A stretch of 64,000 nucleotides of DNA, taken from Winogradskyella bathintestinalis. GTDB lineage: Bacteria; Bacteroidota; Bacteroidia; Flavobacteriales; Flavobacteriaceae. The translations under genes and the position numbers were made by a program. The notes under the pieces were generated by a model that saw only the letters and a program-made list of their open reading frames with translations, made no database searches and had not been told where the DNA came from. The stretch is taken from the NCBI RefSeq assembly GCF_030407435.1, contig NZ_JASDDK010000001.1, forward strand, positions 1,116,001 through 1,180,000, in the 5' to 3' direction. Below are positions 1 to 9,093 of this stretch, piece by piece; within the stretch, counting starts at the first letter, position 1, and each line of letters opens with the position of its first letter.

Positions 1-292
1 AAAAAATGGTCAACTTAATGATGGTGAAATTTAGTAACTTCATAATATATAGTAAGTTACTAAAAATTTTAATGTAATAAGAGAGTGAAAATATTTATCT
101 AAAAAGAGGTTAAGTAATGCGAAAGCAATCGAAACATCATAATTCTAAACCGTTAAATCAAGATGCCTACTACGTTAAGATGTAAAATTAAATTCCTGTT
201 ATTGAAATATGTTGAGTGCGTACATTTTTAATAGCTGTCGTTATGTTTTTTAGGGCTTAATTTTCCTATCAAAGAAATCATAATTGTAAAAG
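1..292. other. Non-coding left edge with one hairpin
   Basis: No convincing gene is seen. A 10-bp perfect inverted repeat (TTAGTAACTT at 31-40, AAGTTACTAA at 54-63) is followed by an AT-rich run and could be a weak terminator for a gene to the left of the window. A 22-codon open frame at 117-185 has no detectable ribosome binding site or recognisable product. Confidence 0.4.
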
Positions 293-802
293 CTACAGCA
301 CACGTCTAGCCTGTACAAAAGCGAAATACCAATATTTTTCAGCAATGGAAGATGTCATTACTCCTCGGCTACTAGAAGCGTGTATAAACTCAACATTTCC
401 AGTTCTTACATTAGTAACAATACCGACGTGATTTACTTTTCTACTATTTTTATTTGTCGCAAAAAATACTAAATCTCCAACATTTACGGATTTGAGATCT
501 ACCCAATCGCCCGTTCCTTGAAGTCCTGACGTAGTTCTAGGTAAAGTGACGTTATGTTTTTTAAAACTTGTGTAAATAAGGCCTGAGCAATCCATGCCTT
601 TTTTTGTGGTGCCACCGTACTTATATCTTGTACCATCAAAAGTTTGAGCAAAGTTAACAACAGACTCAGCCATCTTCGAAGGTTTGGCAGTCGTATTGAC
701 CTTAACAGTGTGGGTTTGCTTTTTTTTACTGGAATAAGATTTTTTAGATTTACAGCTACTCGCTAATAAAAGCAGAATTATAAATGGGATGATATGCTTC
801 AT
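293..802 (-). CDS. NlpC/P60 (C40) cell-wall endopeptidase lipoprotein
   Basis: This 169-residue protein is predicted to hydrolyse peptide bonds in the peptidoglycan stem or bridge on the periplasmic side. It starts with a lipoprotein signal peptide (lipobox LASSC, lipidated Cys17), then a Lys/Ser/Thr-rich linker to about residue 43. The NlpC/P60 domain has the catalytic Cys72 in DCSG, His125 in NHVGIV and the third polar residue His141 in FIHAS, so the triad is intact. Its length is typical of a minimal single-domain lipoprotein. The gene begins only 3 bases after the lpxB stop codon, so it is probably the last gene of a surE-lpxB transcript. The substrate bond cannot be inferred from sequence. 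Confidence 0.9.
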   Translation of the reverse strand: MKHIIPFIILLLLASSCKSKKSYSSKKKQTHTVKVNTTAKPSKMAESVVNFAQTFDGTRYKYGGTTKKGMDCSGLIYTSFKKHNVTLPRTTSGLQGTGDWVDLKSVNVGDLVFFATNKNSRKVNHVGIVTNVRTGNVEFIHASSSRGVMTSSIAEKYWYFAFVQARRVL

Positions 803-805
803 TTA

Positions 806-1966
806 TTAATTTATTCGGTTTTTGTTTTCAGTATCTTCAAGCGTGGATATTCTATTATTGTTAACGGCCTCATATATTAACTCAGCAGTTTTTTTACTAG
901 CACCACGTCCTCCTAATGTTTTCTCTAATTCGTAATAATCCAAAAATAATTGCTCTCGTTTTTCGGAATTCAAAATGGCAGTTAATTCTTTCTTTAATCG
1001 GCTTTTATTTAAATCTCCCTGAATGAGTTCGGTAACCACCTCTCTTTTCATAATTAAATTCACCAATGAAATATATTTCAATGTTATAATGTGCTTTGCA
1101 ATTTGATATGAAATGGTATTAGCTTTATAGCACACGACTTGTGGAACTTTAAACAAAGCAGTTTCTAAGGTTGCAGTTCCGGAAGTTACAATAGCAGCAG
1201 TAGAAATACTCAATAAATCATAGGTCTTATTTGATATAAAACGAATATTTTTCTTCTTAATAAAACGCCTGTAAAATTCGTAATCTTGACTAGGTGCTCC
1301 TGCAATTACAAATTGAAAATCGTTGAAATCGTCAACTATACTCAACATTACACCAAGCATTTTTGTGATTTCTTGTTTACGGCTTCCAGGTAATAATGCA
1401 ATAATCGGATGGTCGCCAAGATGGTGTTCTTTTCTAAATGCGCTATCATTAACCTGTGGTCTATCTGCGATAGCATCAATTAAGGGGTGACCCACAAAAT
1501 TGACATTGTAATTGTATTTTTTATAAAAATCTTTTTCGAAAGGAAGAATGCAATACATGGCATCGACATAACGCTTTATTTTTTCTACTCTACTTGCTCT
1601 AGATGCCCAAACTTGAGGGGAAATATAATAATGGGTTTTAAAATTGTGCTCTTTGGCCCATTTTGCAATTCTAAGATTAAATCCTGAATTATCAATAAAA
1701 ATTATTACATCTGGTTCAAACCTTTCAATATCAGACTTACAATATTTTATTTGCCTCAATACTTTTCGCAGGTTGAGAATGACCTCAGCAAACCCCATGA
1801 ATTGCCGTTCTTTATAATGCATTACTAACTCCCCGCCAATAGATTGCATTAAATCGCCTCCCCAAAACCTAATGTTTGCCTTTTCATCTTTTTGAAATAA
1901 GGCTTTCATAAGATTAGAACCGTGCAAATCTCCCGAAGCCTCACCAGCTATGATATAATATTTCAT
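806..1966 (-). CDS. lpxB: Lipid-A-disaccharide synthase
   Basis: LpxB (GT19 family) condenses UDP-2,3-diacylglucosamine with 2,3-diacylglucosamine-1-phosphate (lipid X) to form the lipid A disaccharide at the inner face of the cytoplasmic membrane. The 386-residue length is normal for the family. The N-terminal motif AGEASGD (residues 7-13) and the central LPGSRKQEI segment are typical. The C-terminal half carries the GT-B type nucleotide site (TSGTATLE). The ATG at 1966 is the natural start because the protein begins MKYYIIAGEASGD like its homologues. It lies about 125 bases downstream of surE and directly upstream of the C40 peptidase gene, an arrangement common in Bacteroidota. Confidence 0.96.
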   Translation of the reverse strand: MKYYIIAGEASGDLHGSNLMKALFQKDEKANIRFWGGDLMQSIGGELVMHYKERQFMGFAEVILNLRKVLRQIKYCKSDIERFEPDVIIFIDNSGFNLRIAKWAKEHNFKTHYYISPQVWASRASRVEKIKRYVDAMYCILPFEKDFYKKYNYNVNFVGHPLIDAIADRPQVNDSAFRKEHHLGDHPIIALLPGSRKQEITKMLGVMLSIVDDFNDFQFVIAGAPSQDYEFYRRFIKKKNIRFISNKTYDLLSISTAAIVTSGTATLETALFKVPQVVCYKANTISYQIAKHIITLKYISLVNLIMKREVVTELIQGDLNKSRLKKELTAILNSEKREQLFLDYYELEKTLGGRGASKKTAELIYEAVNNNRISTLEDTENKNRIN

Positions 1967-2092
1967 AAATTTGAGTAAGGAATTATATGGATTTTAGCCA
2001 TGTCATTTTTTATAAAATCTATATATTTTGTCATTCACAATATTACTAATCTCGATTCTTGCTATAAAAAAAGTAATCGCATCTCGATTTTT

Positions 2093-2866
2093 TTAATCAT
2101 TCAAGTTCCAAGTATTTAATTGTTGTATGGATTTGTGTGCTGTTAAATCAAAATGTACAGGAACAACTGACACATAGCCATGCTCCAAAGCCCATTCGTC
2201 TGTATCTTCACCGTTATCCATATTAACAAATTTACCAGTTAACCAAAAATAATCACGTCCAGCTGGGTTGGTGCGCTTATCAAATTCTTCTTTCCAGTTG
2301 GCACGAGCTTGTCGGCAGACTTTAATTCCTTTTATGGCTTCTTTTTCAAGATTCGGTAAGTTAACATTCAACACTACACCTTCGGCTAATCCGTGTTTTA
2401 AAACTTGTCTTGTAATAGTCTCAACGAAAGATTTACAATGTTCAAAATTAGCATTCCAATTATAATCTAAAAGTGAAAATCCTATCGCAGGAATTCCTTC
2501 AATTCCGGCCTCTAGTGCGGCGCTCATAGTTCCAGAATAAATAACGTTAATTGAAGAATTAGAACCATGATTTATACCCGAAACACAAATGTCAGGCCGT
2601 CTATCTAAAATTTCATTAACAGCAAGTTTAACGCAATCGGCAGGAGTTCCAGAACAACTATACTCGGGTTGTTCTCCATCTATAGTTACTTTTTCCATGT
2701 ATAAGGTTGAGTTGATGGTGATCGCATGGCCCATGGCACTTTGAGGACTATCTGGAGCTACAACCACGACGTCTCCAATGGTATTCATAACGGAAATTAA
2801 AGTTCGTAGACCAGGCGCTGTAATACCGTCATCGTTGGTCACTAAAATTAAAGGGCGTGCAGACAT
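2093..2866 (-). CDS. surE: 5'/3'-nucleotidase SurE
   Basis: SurE is a metal-dependent phosphatase acting on nucleoside monophosphates and related phosphates in the cytoplasm. The acidic metal site is seen in LVTNDDG (Asp12 and Asp13, counting from the ATG at 2866), with the other family signatures SGTPADCV and SGINHGSN present. At 257 residues it has the usual length. The frame can be extended three codons to a TTG at 2875, but MSARPLILVTNDDG matches the family start, so the ATG is preferred. It is transcribed divergently from the tail-specific protease and leads into lpxB. Confidence 0.95.
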   Translation of the reverse strand: MSARPLILVTNDDGITAPGLRTLISVMNTIGDVVVVAPDSPQSAMGHAITINSTLYMEKVTIDGEQPEYSCSGTPADCVKLAVNEILDRRPDICVSGINHGSNSSINVIYSGTMSAALEAGIEGIPAIGFSLLDYNWNANFEHCKSFVETITRQVLKHGLAEGVVLNVNLPNLEKEAIKGIKVCRQARANWKEEFDKRTNPAGRDYFWLTGKFVNMDNGEDTDEWALEHGYVSVVPVHFDLTAHKSIQQLNTWNLND

Positions 2867-2947
2867 AGTGTACAAAAGTTTAATACGACGTAAAAATACT
2901 AAAAAAGGGATGGTTTTATAAGTAAACGTGGCTTTAACAAAAAATTA

Positions 2948-2978
2948 GTGCCATGTTTTTTTATGGCACGGTTTTTTC
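2948..2978. terminator. Terminator-like hairpin in a divergent intergenic region
   Basis: GTGCCAT (2948-2954) pairs with ATGGCAC (2963-2969) around an 8-base loop, followed by GGTTTTTT on the plus strand. On the minus strand the same stem is followed by TAATTTTTT, so it looks bidirectional. It sits between surE and the protease gene, which diverge, so no flanking gene obviously needs it. Confidence 0.55.
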
Positions 2979-3122
2979 TTCTATTTTAGTGAAATATTGA
3001 ATGCCTACTTATTTAATAATTATGTTTATACAACGAGCCAATGAGGGGTGTTCATATTTTAGGTTATGATGAACGGTAAACGTTAAACATAATTTTTTAC
3101 GCAATTAAAAAAAAATAGAATA

Positions 3123-5312
3123 ATGAGAGGGAATTATAAGTTTTTACTACTGGCATTGTTGATCGCCTTTGCGTCATGTAGTTTTACTAGCAAAAAATTT
3201 GACGATCCAGATAAGGATAAATTGCTCATACAGCTTATAACATATTTATTAGACCAAGGGCATTTTGATCCAAAAGATATTGATGATGAGTTTTCATCAC
3301 ATGTTTTCGGAGCATATTTAGATAATATAGATCCATTTAAGCGCTATTTTTATGCGTCGGACATTAAGGAGTTTGAGGCCTATAAAGACAAAATAGACGA
3401 TGAGATTAAAGCGTACGATGTATCTTTCTTTAATCTTACACACCAACGTTTGTTACAACGAATTGAGGAATCAAAAGCAATATATTCTGACATTTTAAGT
3501 AAACCTTTCGATTTTTCTAAACAGGAAGACTATAATGCAGATTATGAAAAACTCGCCTATGTTAATGATAAACGCGAAATGAAAGAAAGGTGGCGTCAAC
3601 AGCTTAAATTCTCTACTATTGCGAATTATGACGATGCTTTTGCGCAACGAGATATAGATCTTAATGCAAATCCAAATCCAAATCCGAATGGAAATGATGC
3701 GGATAATACCGCTACAAAAAAAGAGAAATCGAAAGTGAAGAAAACGCTAAAAGAATATGAGTCTGAAGCGCGATTAACCACAAAAAAATCACTCGATGAA
3801 CTTTATGATTATATTGAAGATAGGAGACGTCAAGATTGGTTTTCAGTATATATAAATGCTATTGTAGAAGAGTTTGACCCTCATACATTTTATTTCGCTC
3901 CAGAAGATAAAGAACGTTTCGATAGAGATATTTCTGGTAAATTTGAAGGCATCGGAGCACGTTTACAGAAGAAAGTAGATGGCATTATGGTGAATGAAAT
4001 TATCAGTGGCGGACCAGCTTGGAGAGCAAATGAACTTGAAGTCGGAGATCAAATTCTTAAAGTGAAGCAAGAGGATGAAGACAAGCCTATAACTGTTGTA
4101 GGCATGCGATTAGACGATGCTATAAAATTTATTAAAGGCCCAAAAGGTACGGTAGTAACCTTAACGCTTAAAAAGGTTGATGGCACCATTCAAGATATAT
4201 CAATAAAACGAGATGTAGTGGAGTTAGAGGAAACTTATGCTAAATCCTCAACGGTAGAAAAAGATGGTAAAACCTTTGGAATTATTAATCTTCCAAAATT
4301 TTATATCAGTTTTGATGACTATAGCGAACGAAATGCAGCGTCAGACATTAAACAAGAAATTTTAAGGTTGAAAGAACAAGGAGTTGAAGGTTTAGTTATG
4401 GATTTAAGAAACAACGGTGGGGGTTCCTTACAGACAGTTGTTGATATTGCAGGGTTGTTTATTGAAGAAGGACCTGTGGTACAAGTGAAAACGACTGGTG
4501 AGGCTAAAGAAGTTCTTAGCGATAAAGATAAATCCATTCTTTGGGATGGACCTTTGGTTATTTTGGTGAATGAATTATCGGCTTCTGCTTCTGAGATTCT
4601 TGCCGCGGCAATGCAAGATTATAAGAGAGGTATTGTTATAGGTAGTAAACAAACCTACGGAAAAGGAACTGTACAAACGGTGATGGATTTAAACCGAATG
4701 GTTAGAAATAATACGAAAGGCGATATGGGAGCTTTGAAGTTTACTACTCAAAAATTCTATAGAATTGATGGAGGTTCCACACAGCTAGAAGGGGTGAAAA
4801 GTGATGTGGTGGTTCCAGACCGTTATAGTTATATTAATATTGGTGAAAAAGATCAAGAAAATCCATTGCCATGGGATAAAATTGACGCCGCTGACTATGA
4901 TGTTTGGGAAAATTATTTCGATTACGATACTACTATTCGTAAAAGTAAAGCACGTATGGCGGCAAACGAGCAACTAAAACTTATAGATGCTAATGCGCAA
5001 TGGGTGAAAAAAATTAGAGATCGTGAAACTTATTCTTTAAATTATGATAACTATAAGAAAGAAATGCAAGTTAACGAGGAAGAAGCAAAACGCTTTTCTA
5101 AACTCTCAGAATATCAAACAGACTTAACTTTTAACTCTTTGCCTTATGAATTAAAATTGATGGATAAGGATTCTGTTTTAATGGAAAAGCGTAACCGATG
5201 GCACAAGGCGTTAGCAAAAGATGTGTATGTTGAGGAAGCTATAAATGTTCTTAATGATATAAAGATGGCGTATGCCGTAAAAAATAAAGTTGCTAATTCT
5301 GTGAAGAATTAA
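3123..5312 (+). CDS. prc: Carboxy-terminal processing protease (Prc/Tsp type, S41)
   Basis: This 729-residue periplasmic serine protease is of the tail-specific class, which degrades or trims proteins from their C-termini. It begins with a signal peptide whose end (IAFASC) fits a lipobox. A long helical N-terminal domain follows to about residue 250, then a PDZ domain (about 265-360, with SGGPAWRANELEVGDQ) and the S41 catalytic domain. The catalytic serine is probably Ser488 in LSASASEIL and the lysine Lys514 in TYGKG, judged by alignment to the E. coli Prc motif. A charged C-terminal domain completes the Prc layout. An Asn/Pro-rich linker lies near residues 181-195. The downstream permease gene starts after 8 bases. 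Confidence 0.93.
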   Translation: MRGNYKFLLLALLIAFASCSFTSKKFDDPDKDKLLIQLITYLLDQGHFDPKDIDDEFSSHVFGAYLDNIDPFKRYFYASDIKEFEAYKDKIDDEIKAYDVSFFNLTHQRLLQRIEESKAIYSDILSKPFDFSKQEDYNADYEKLAYVNDKREMKERWRQQLKFSTIANYDDAFAQRDIDLNANPNPNPNGNDADNTATKKEKSKVKKTLKEYESEARLTTKKSLDELYDYIEDRRRQDWFSVYINAIVEEFDPHTFYFAPEDKERFDRDISGKFEGIGARLQKKVDGIMVNEIISGGPAWRANELEVGDQILKVKQEDEDKPITVVGMRLDDAIKFIKGPKGTVVTLTLKKVDGTIQDISIKRDVVELEETYAKSSTVEKDGKTFGIINLPKFYISFDDYSERNAASDIKQEILRLKEQGVEGLVMDLRNNGGGSLQTVVDIAGLFIEEGPVVQVKTTGEAKEVLSDKDKSILWDGPLVILVNELSASASEILAAAMQDYKRGIVIGSKQTYGKGTVQTVMDLNRMVRNNTKGDMGALKFTTQKFYRIDGGSTQLEGVKSDVVVPDRYSYINIGEKDQENPLPWDKIDAADYDVWENYFDYDTTIRKSKARMAANEQLKLIDANAQWVKKIRDRETYSLNYDNYKKEMQVNEEEAKRFSKLSEYQTDLTFNSLPYELKLMDKDSVLMEKRNRWHKALAKDVYVEEAINVLNDIKMAYAVKNKVANSVKN

Positions 5313-5320
5313 ACGTATCA

Positions 5321-6415
5321 ATGAATACTCAAAATAATTCATTATCAACACTTGCGCTTCAAAAGTTTAAAAAAAACTTTTGGGGCGTTTTTAGTTTGGG
5401 TATAATTAGTTGTATCGGATTGATTTCTATTTTTGCATATGTGTTTGCGCCAGATGCTTCAAAAAATGCCAATCAGATGCATTTGTCTATTCATTCCAAA
5501 TCACCTGGTTTTAAAGTGCAGATGCTAACGATTCCTTCAGGTATTAATTCTGAACAAAATGTCTTTTCTAAACTATTCTTCGGAAAAAATAATACAGATA
5601 CTGAAGTTCCTATTCAATCTTACCAGATAAGCGGAAATAAATTAAATTATACTGAATATGCTTCCGATGGTTTAAAAGGACTTGAAAAACAAATCGATTT
5701 ATCCAAATTCCCAAATTCAAATTATAAAAATTATATAGACAACAGAAGCTTTATTTTCGGTACCGATAAATATGGAAGAGATTACTTAAGCCGAATTTTA
5801 ATTGGCTCAAGAATATCTTTTTTCATCGGTTTTGTCGCTGTTTTTATTTCCTTGATCGTTGGGCTTTTGATGGGTAGCATTGCAGGTTATTATGGAGGTA
5901 AAGTGGATGCATTCATTATGTGGATTATTAATATTACTTGGTCAATTCCCACGTTATTATTAGTAATTACTATAACTTTAGCTTTAGGAAAAGGTTTTTG
6001 GCAAGTATTTATAGCAGTGGGTTTAACCATGTGGGTAGAAGTGGCGAGAGTGGTTAGAGGGCAAATTATCAGTGCTAAGGAAATGCAATACATCACAGCG
6101 GCAAGAGCTTTGGGTTATAACGATTATAGAATAATAACTAAGCATATTCTGCCCAATATTTTTGGACCATTAATCGTTATTTCAGCCGCTAATTTTGCAG
6201 CAGCCATATTAATAGAAAGTGGCTTAAGCTTTTTAGGAATCGGCGCGCAACCACCAATGGCAAGTTGGGGAGCAATGATAAAGGATCATTACAATTATAT
6301 TATTCTAGGAAAACCATATTTAGCCCTGATTCCTGGAATTTGTATTATGTTGTTGGTGATGGCTTTTATGTTGGTTGGAAATGCTTTGCGCGATGCTTTG
6401 GATGTAAAAGGTTAA
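5321..6415 (+). CDS. OppC/DppC-like ABC transporter permease
   Basis: This inner-membrane permease subunit belongs to the oligopeptide/dipeptide ABC importer family. It has one N-terminal transmembrane segment (about residues 20-45), a periplasmic insertion of roughly 100 residues, and a five- or six-helix permease domain from about residue 155. The EAA loop that contacts the ATPase is visible (AARALGYNDYRIITKHILPN). The GTDKYGRDYLSR segment before the domain is characteristic of OppC proteins. No OppB, ATPase or binding-protein gene is nearby, so its partners must be encoded elsewhere, as often happens in Flavobacteriia. It probably shares a transcript with the protease gene just upstream. 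The substrate is unknown. Confidence 0.88.
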   Translation: MNTQNNSLSTLALQKFKKNFWGVFSLGIISCIGLISIFAYVFAPDASKNANQMHLSIHSKSPGFKVQMLTIPSGINSEQNVFSKLFFGKNNTDTEVPIQSYQISGNKLNYTEYASDGLKGLEKQIDLSKFPNSNYKNYIDNRSFIFGTDKYGRDYLSRILIGSRISFFIGFVAVFISLIVGLLMGSIAGYYGGKVDAFIMWIINITWSIPTLLLVITITLALGKGFWQVFIAVGLTMWVEVARVVRGQIISAKEMQYITAARALGYNDYRIITKHILPNIFGPLIVISAANFAAAILIESGLSFLGIGAQPPMASWGAMIKDHYNYIILGKPYLALIPGICIMLLVMAFMLVGNALRDALDVKG

Positions 6416-6422
6416 ATTTACA

Positions 6423-7094
6423 TTAGTCTTTGCTGCCGAAAAATAGAGTCCAATTTTCAGACTTTAAATGCTCTGCAAACAGATCGGCTCTATATTCTCC
6501 ATTTCTCAGTAAGGTTTCTCCATTTGGTCTTATAGCAGCATAAGAGCCACACAATGTACTTTTTAAAAATATATGTGTCCTGAAATAATTATTACGATCT
6601 AAGAAAAAATATTCATTTAGTTTATTTCGTTTGTTATTAAGTTCTATGCCTTTTTCAAATAAACAAATAAATATAATGTCCTTTTTATTAAGTTTAGTTC
6701 TTATTGGGTTAGTAAATTTTTTACGACTATTAATTTTGGTTCTAGTCCATCTATTATTTCTTGTATCTGTGCATAAATCGTTTTTGTAATAATATTCTAT
6801 GATTAATAGGCTACTATCTGAAATTTTGAGAGAAGTGATGTTTTCAATTTCTGTTTTTATGTCGGAATAATCAAATTTTCCGTATCGATATAAATCTTCT
6901 TTTAAGGTGTTATAGCGTTTTCCATCACTTCCTATACTATCCCATCGACTTAAGCCTAAGTCCTGATGTCTCCATTTTTCCTGAAAATAACTTGCACTAA
7001 CCGTATTTCCTTTTTCGTCAATATGAATTTTCTGCTGACTCATAGCGACCGATGTTAGAACGATTGCCATTAATAAACAGATTTGGAGTTTCAT
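6423..7094 (-). CDS. Secreted protein of unknown function
   Basis: I do not recognise this 223-residue protein. It has a Sec signal peptide (hydrophobic residues 4-18, probable cleavage after AMS near residue 19) and no lipobox. The mature part is rich in Lys, Asn, Arg and Tyr, contains two cysteines (in NDLCTDT and STLCGSY) that could pair, and has no catalytic motif I can identify. The C-terminal part (IRPNGETLLRNGEYRADLF) is the most structured-looking segment. It lies 19 bases downstream of engB on the same strand and may be co-transcribed, and it converges on the permease gene. It is probably periplasmic or extracellular. Confidence 0.7.
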   Translation of the reverse strand: MKLQICLLMAIVLTSVAMSQQKIHIDEKGNTVSASYFQEKWRHQDLGLSRWDSIGSDGKRYNTLKEDLYRYGKFDYSDIKTEIENITSLKISDSSLLIIEYYYKNDLCTDTRNNRWTRTKINSRKKFTNPIRTKLNKKDIIFICLFEKGIELNNKRNKLNEYFFLDRNNYFRTHIFLKSTLCGSYAAIRPNGETLLRNGEYRADLFAEHLKSENWTLFFGSKD

Positions 7095-7113
7095 CTTTAT
7101 ATTATTAAAATAA

Positions 7114-7731
7114 TTATGTGTTAGATTTCAAGTTTTCAATCTCATCATTCGTAGCACCTATAAAGTCCAAAACGGCATCCTTACCAATACCCTTAGAAGA
7201 GGACGTCACGAAATAAGGTGGCAATTCCTCCCAAGTTTTAAGTAATACCTGGCAGTAGTCGTCCACATGGCGTTCAATCGCTTTAGGTTTCAATTTATCG
7301 GCTTTGGTAAATATGATAGCAAACGGAATACCACTTTCGCCCAAATACTGCATAAATTCTAAATCTATAGGCTGTGGTTTGTGTCTAATATCGACAAGTA
7401 CAAATGCAGAAAGTAATTGCTGCCGCTGTTCAAAATAATTGGTTATAAATTGCTGGAATTTTTTCTTAGAAGATTTAGAAACACGGGCATAACCATAACC
7501 TGGCAAATCTACCAAATACCAATTATCATTAATGACAAAATGATTAATTAACTGTGTTTTTCCTGGTCGTCCAGAGGTTTTAGCCAAGCTCTTACGGTCG
7601 GTTAACATATTAATCAACGACGATTTCCCCACGTTACTTCGCCCTATAAAGGCATATTCAGGTAAGTTGTTTTTGGGGCATTTAGCCACTTCAGAATTAC
7701 TAACTACAAATTCGGCTGATTTTATTTTCAT
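7114..7731 (-). CDS. engB: Ribosome biogenesis GTPase EngB (YihA/YsxC)
   Basis: This small TrmE-Era-type GTPase is needed for assembly of the large ribosomal subunit. All G motifs are seen: G1 GRSNVGKSS (residues 30-38), a G2 region with SGRPGKTQ, G3 DLPGYG and G4 FTKADK. The 205-residue length is standard. The ATG at 7731 gives MKIKSAEFVVS, as in relatives. The 5' flank contains a short palindromic TTCCCATAGGGA followed by TGGGATCTTTTTT, discussed with the murC/murD repeats. Confidence 0.95.
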   Translation of the reverse strand: MKIKSAEFVVSNSEVAKCPKNNLPEYAFIGRSNVGKSSLINMLTDRKSLAKTSGRPGKTQLINHFVINDNWYLVDLPGYGYARVSKSSKKKFQQFITNYFEQRQQLLSAFVLVDIRHKPQPIDLEFMQYLGESGIPFAIIFTKADKLKPKAIERHVDDYCQVLLKTWEELPPYFVTSSSKGIGKDAVLDFIGATNDEIENLKSNT

Positions 7732-7873
7732 CTTTAGTTCCCATAGGGATGGGATCTTTTTTAATTATACGTTATGGTAATTTAGGCGCCAAATATATTA
7801 GAACATATAAGTTTAAAGCACGTTATTTTCCTGTATTTCGTTTGTTTAAGGAAGAAATTAGATATAAGCTTAC

Positions 7874-8638
7874 CTAAAAACCGCGCTTCTCAAGCCAAGT
7901 TTTCAAAATTATATTAAATTCCTCAGGATGCTCCATCATTGCCGCATGTCCGCATTTGTCAATCCAATGCAATTCAGAATCTGGTAATAAATCATGAAAT
8001 TCTTCGGCAACTTCAGGCGGAGTAACATTGTCATTTTTACCCCAAATTATGCAAACGGGAGTATTCATATTCGGTAAATCTTTAGCCATATTGTGTCTAA
8101 TAGCACTCTTGGCAATCGCTAAAGTTTTAATGAGTTTATTTCTGTCATTTACCGTTTCATAAACTTCGTCTACTATTTCTTTAGTAGCAACTTCCGGATC
8201 GTAAAAAACATCTTGAGCTTTCTTTTTTATAACCTCGTAATCACCGCGTTTAGTATAGCCACCACCCATGGCGCTTTCGTAAAGTCCAGAGCTACCAGTG
8301 ATAATAAGTGCTTTTACTTTTTGAGGATGCAATTTAGTATAGTATAACCCAATATGTCCTCCAAGCGAGTTTCCTAAAATAATGACTTCATCAAGCTTTT
8401 TAAACGCAATAAAATCTTTTAAATATTTAGCAAAGTTTTTAACGTTGGTCTTTATTAATGACATGGAATAGATTGGTAATTCCGGAATTATTACCTTGTA
8501 GCCATTGGTGCTAAAATGATTAGTTACGGCATCAAAATTACTGAGTCCCCCCATCAATCCGTGCAACACAATTATCGGTGTGCCTTCTCCAACTTCAATA
8601 TATCTAAAATCCTTTTCTTTCTTTAAAAGGTGTGCCAT
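7874..8638 (-). CDS. Alpha/beta-fold hydrolase
   Basis: This 254-residue cytoplasmic hydrolase has the alpha/beta fold. The nucleophile elbow is GNSLGG near residue 93, the oxyanion region is LHGLMGG near residue 28, and the C-terminal catalytic His is in KCGHAAMMEHP. The acid is probably the Asp of WGKNDNVTP. The substrate is not predictable; relatives include ester and C-C bond hydrolases. The first ATG at 8638 is preferred to a TTG two codons upstream (8644). A TATATTTG box on the minus strand lies at 8667-8674, a short distance upstream. Confidence 0.88.
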   Translation of the reverse strand: MAHLLKKEKDFRYIEVGEGTPIIVLHGLMGGLSNFDAVTNHFSTNGYKVIIPELPIYSMSLIKTNVKNFAKYLKDFIAFKKLDEVIILGNSLGGHIGLYYTKLHPQKVKALIITGSSGLYESAMGGGYTKRGDYEVIKKKAQDVFYDPEVATKEIVDEVYETVNDRNKLIKTLAIAKSAIRHNMAKDLPNMNTPVCIIWGKNDNVTPPEVAEEFHDLLPDSELHWIDKCGHAAMMEHPEEFNIILKTWLEKRGF

Positions 8639-9093
8639 GTGCAAGTTAGTGCTTGTGTGTTAAAAACAAATATACTCATTACACTTAGTTTTTCGGATAA
8701 TTTAGTAAAATTATTTTTCATGTCTCAAGGCTAAAATTCATAGCGTCCCATGAGTTACAAAATTAATTTTTTAACAAAAGAAATTATAAAAAGTAGATGC
8801 TTAACCTCTACCTGATTAGATAGAATAATAACAAGACTAGATGCCAAAATTGTTTTTAAAATAGATTTTTAAAATTCTGATACTGTTAACAAGATATAAA
8901 CATCAACTTAAGCGATTCCTGAATTATCAATTTGGTACCTATTGACCAGTATGGTTGAATTTGTTTTATGTGAATTGTATTTGAAACAATTTCTCATTTA
9001 AAACTTATCAACAAATGTGGTAGAATGTGGTAAAAAGTGGTGTTTTTTTCAATATCTTTGAATCTTAATCGTTAAAGTGGTAAGATTAGTCTT
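8639..9093. promoter_or_regulatory. dcw cluster promoter region
   Basis: This 455-base gene-free region separates the divergent hydrolase and mraZ genes. Its right end carries the operator boxes and the -7 element listed separately. Its left end carries a minus-strand -7-like box at 8667-8674 for the hydrolase. I see no ORF, tRNA or hairpin in between. Confidence 0.6.
9017..9081 (+). promoter_or_regulatory. Candidate MraZ operator: four phased GTGGT boxes
   Basis: GTGGT occurs at 9017-9021, 9027-9031 and 9037-9041, each separated by 5 bases, and again at 9077-9081, exactly 40 bases after the third. The first three match the known MraZ site plan (TGGGN direct repeats with 5-base spacers in E. 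coli), here with TGGTN. A Bacteroidota -7 element, TATCTTTG, lies at 9053-9060 between boxes three and four, so the boxes straddle the likely transcription start. No -33 TTG is seen at the usual distance. Autoregulation of the cluster by MraZ is inferred. Confidence 0.75.

Noticed and set aside
117-185. Small 22-codon gene at the left edge
   Set aside because: No ribosome binding site, no recognisable motif and low-complexity polar composition. It is probably a chance open frame.
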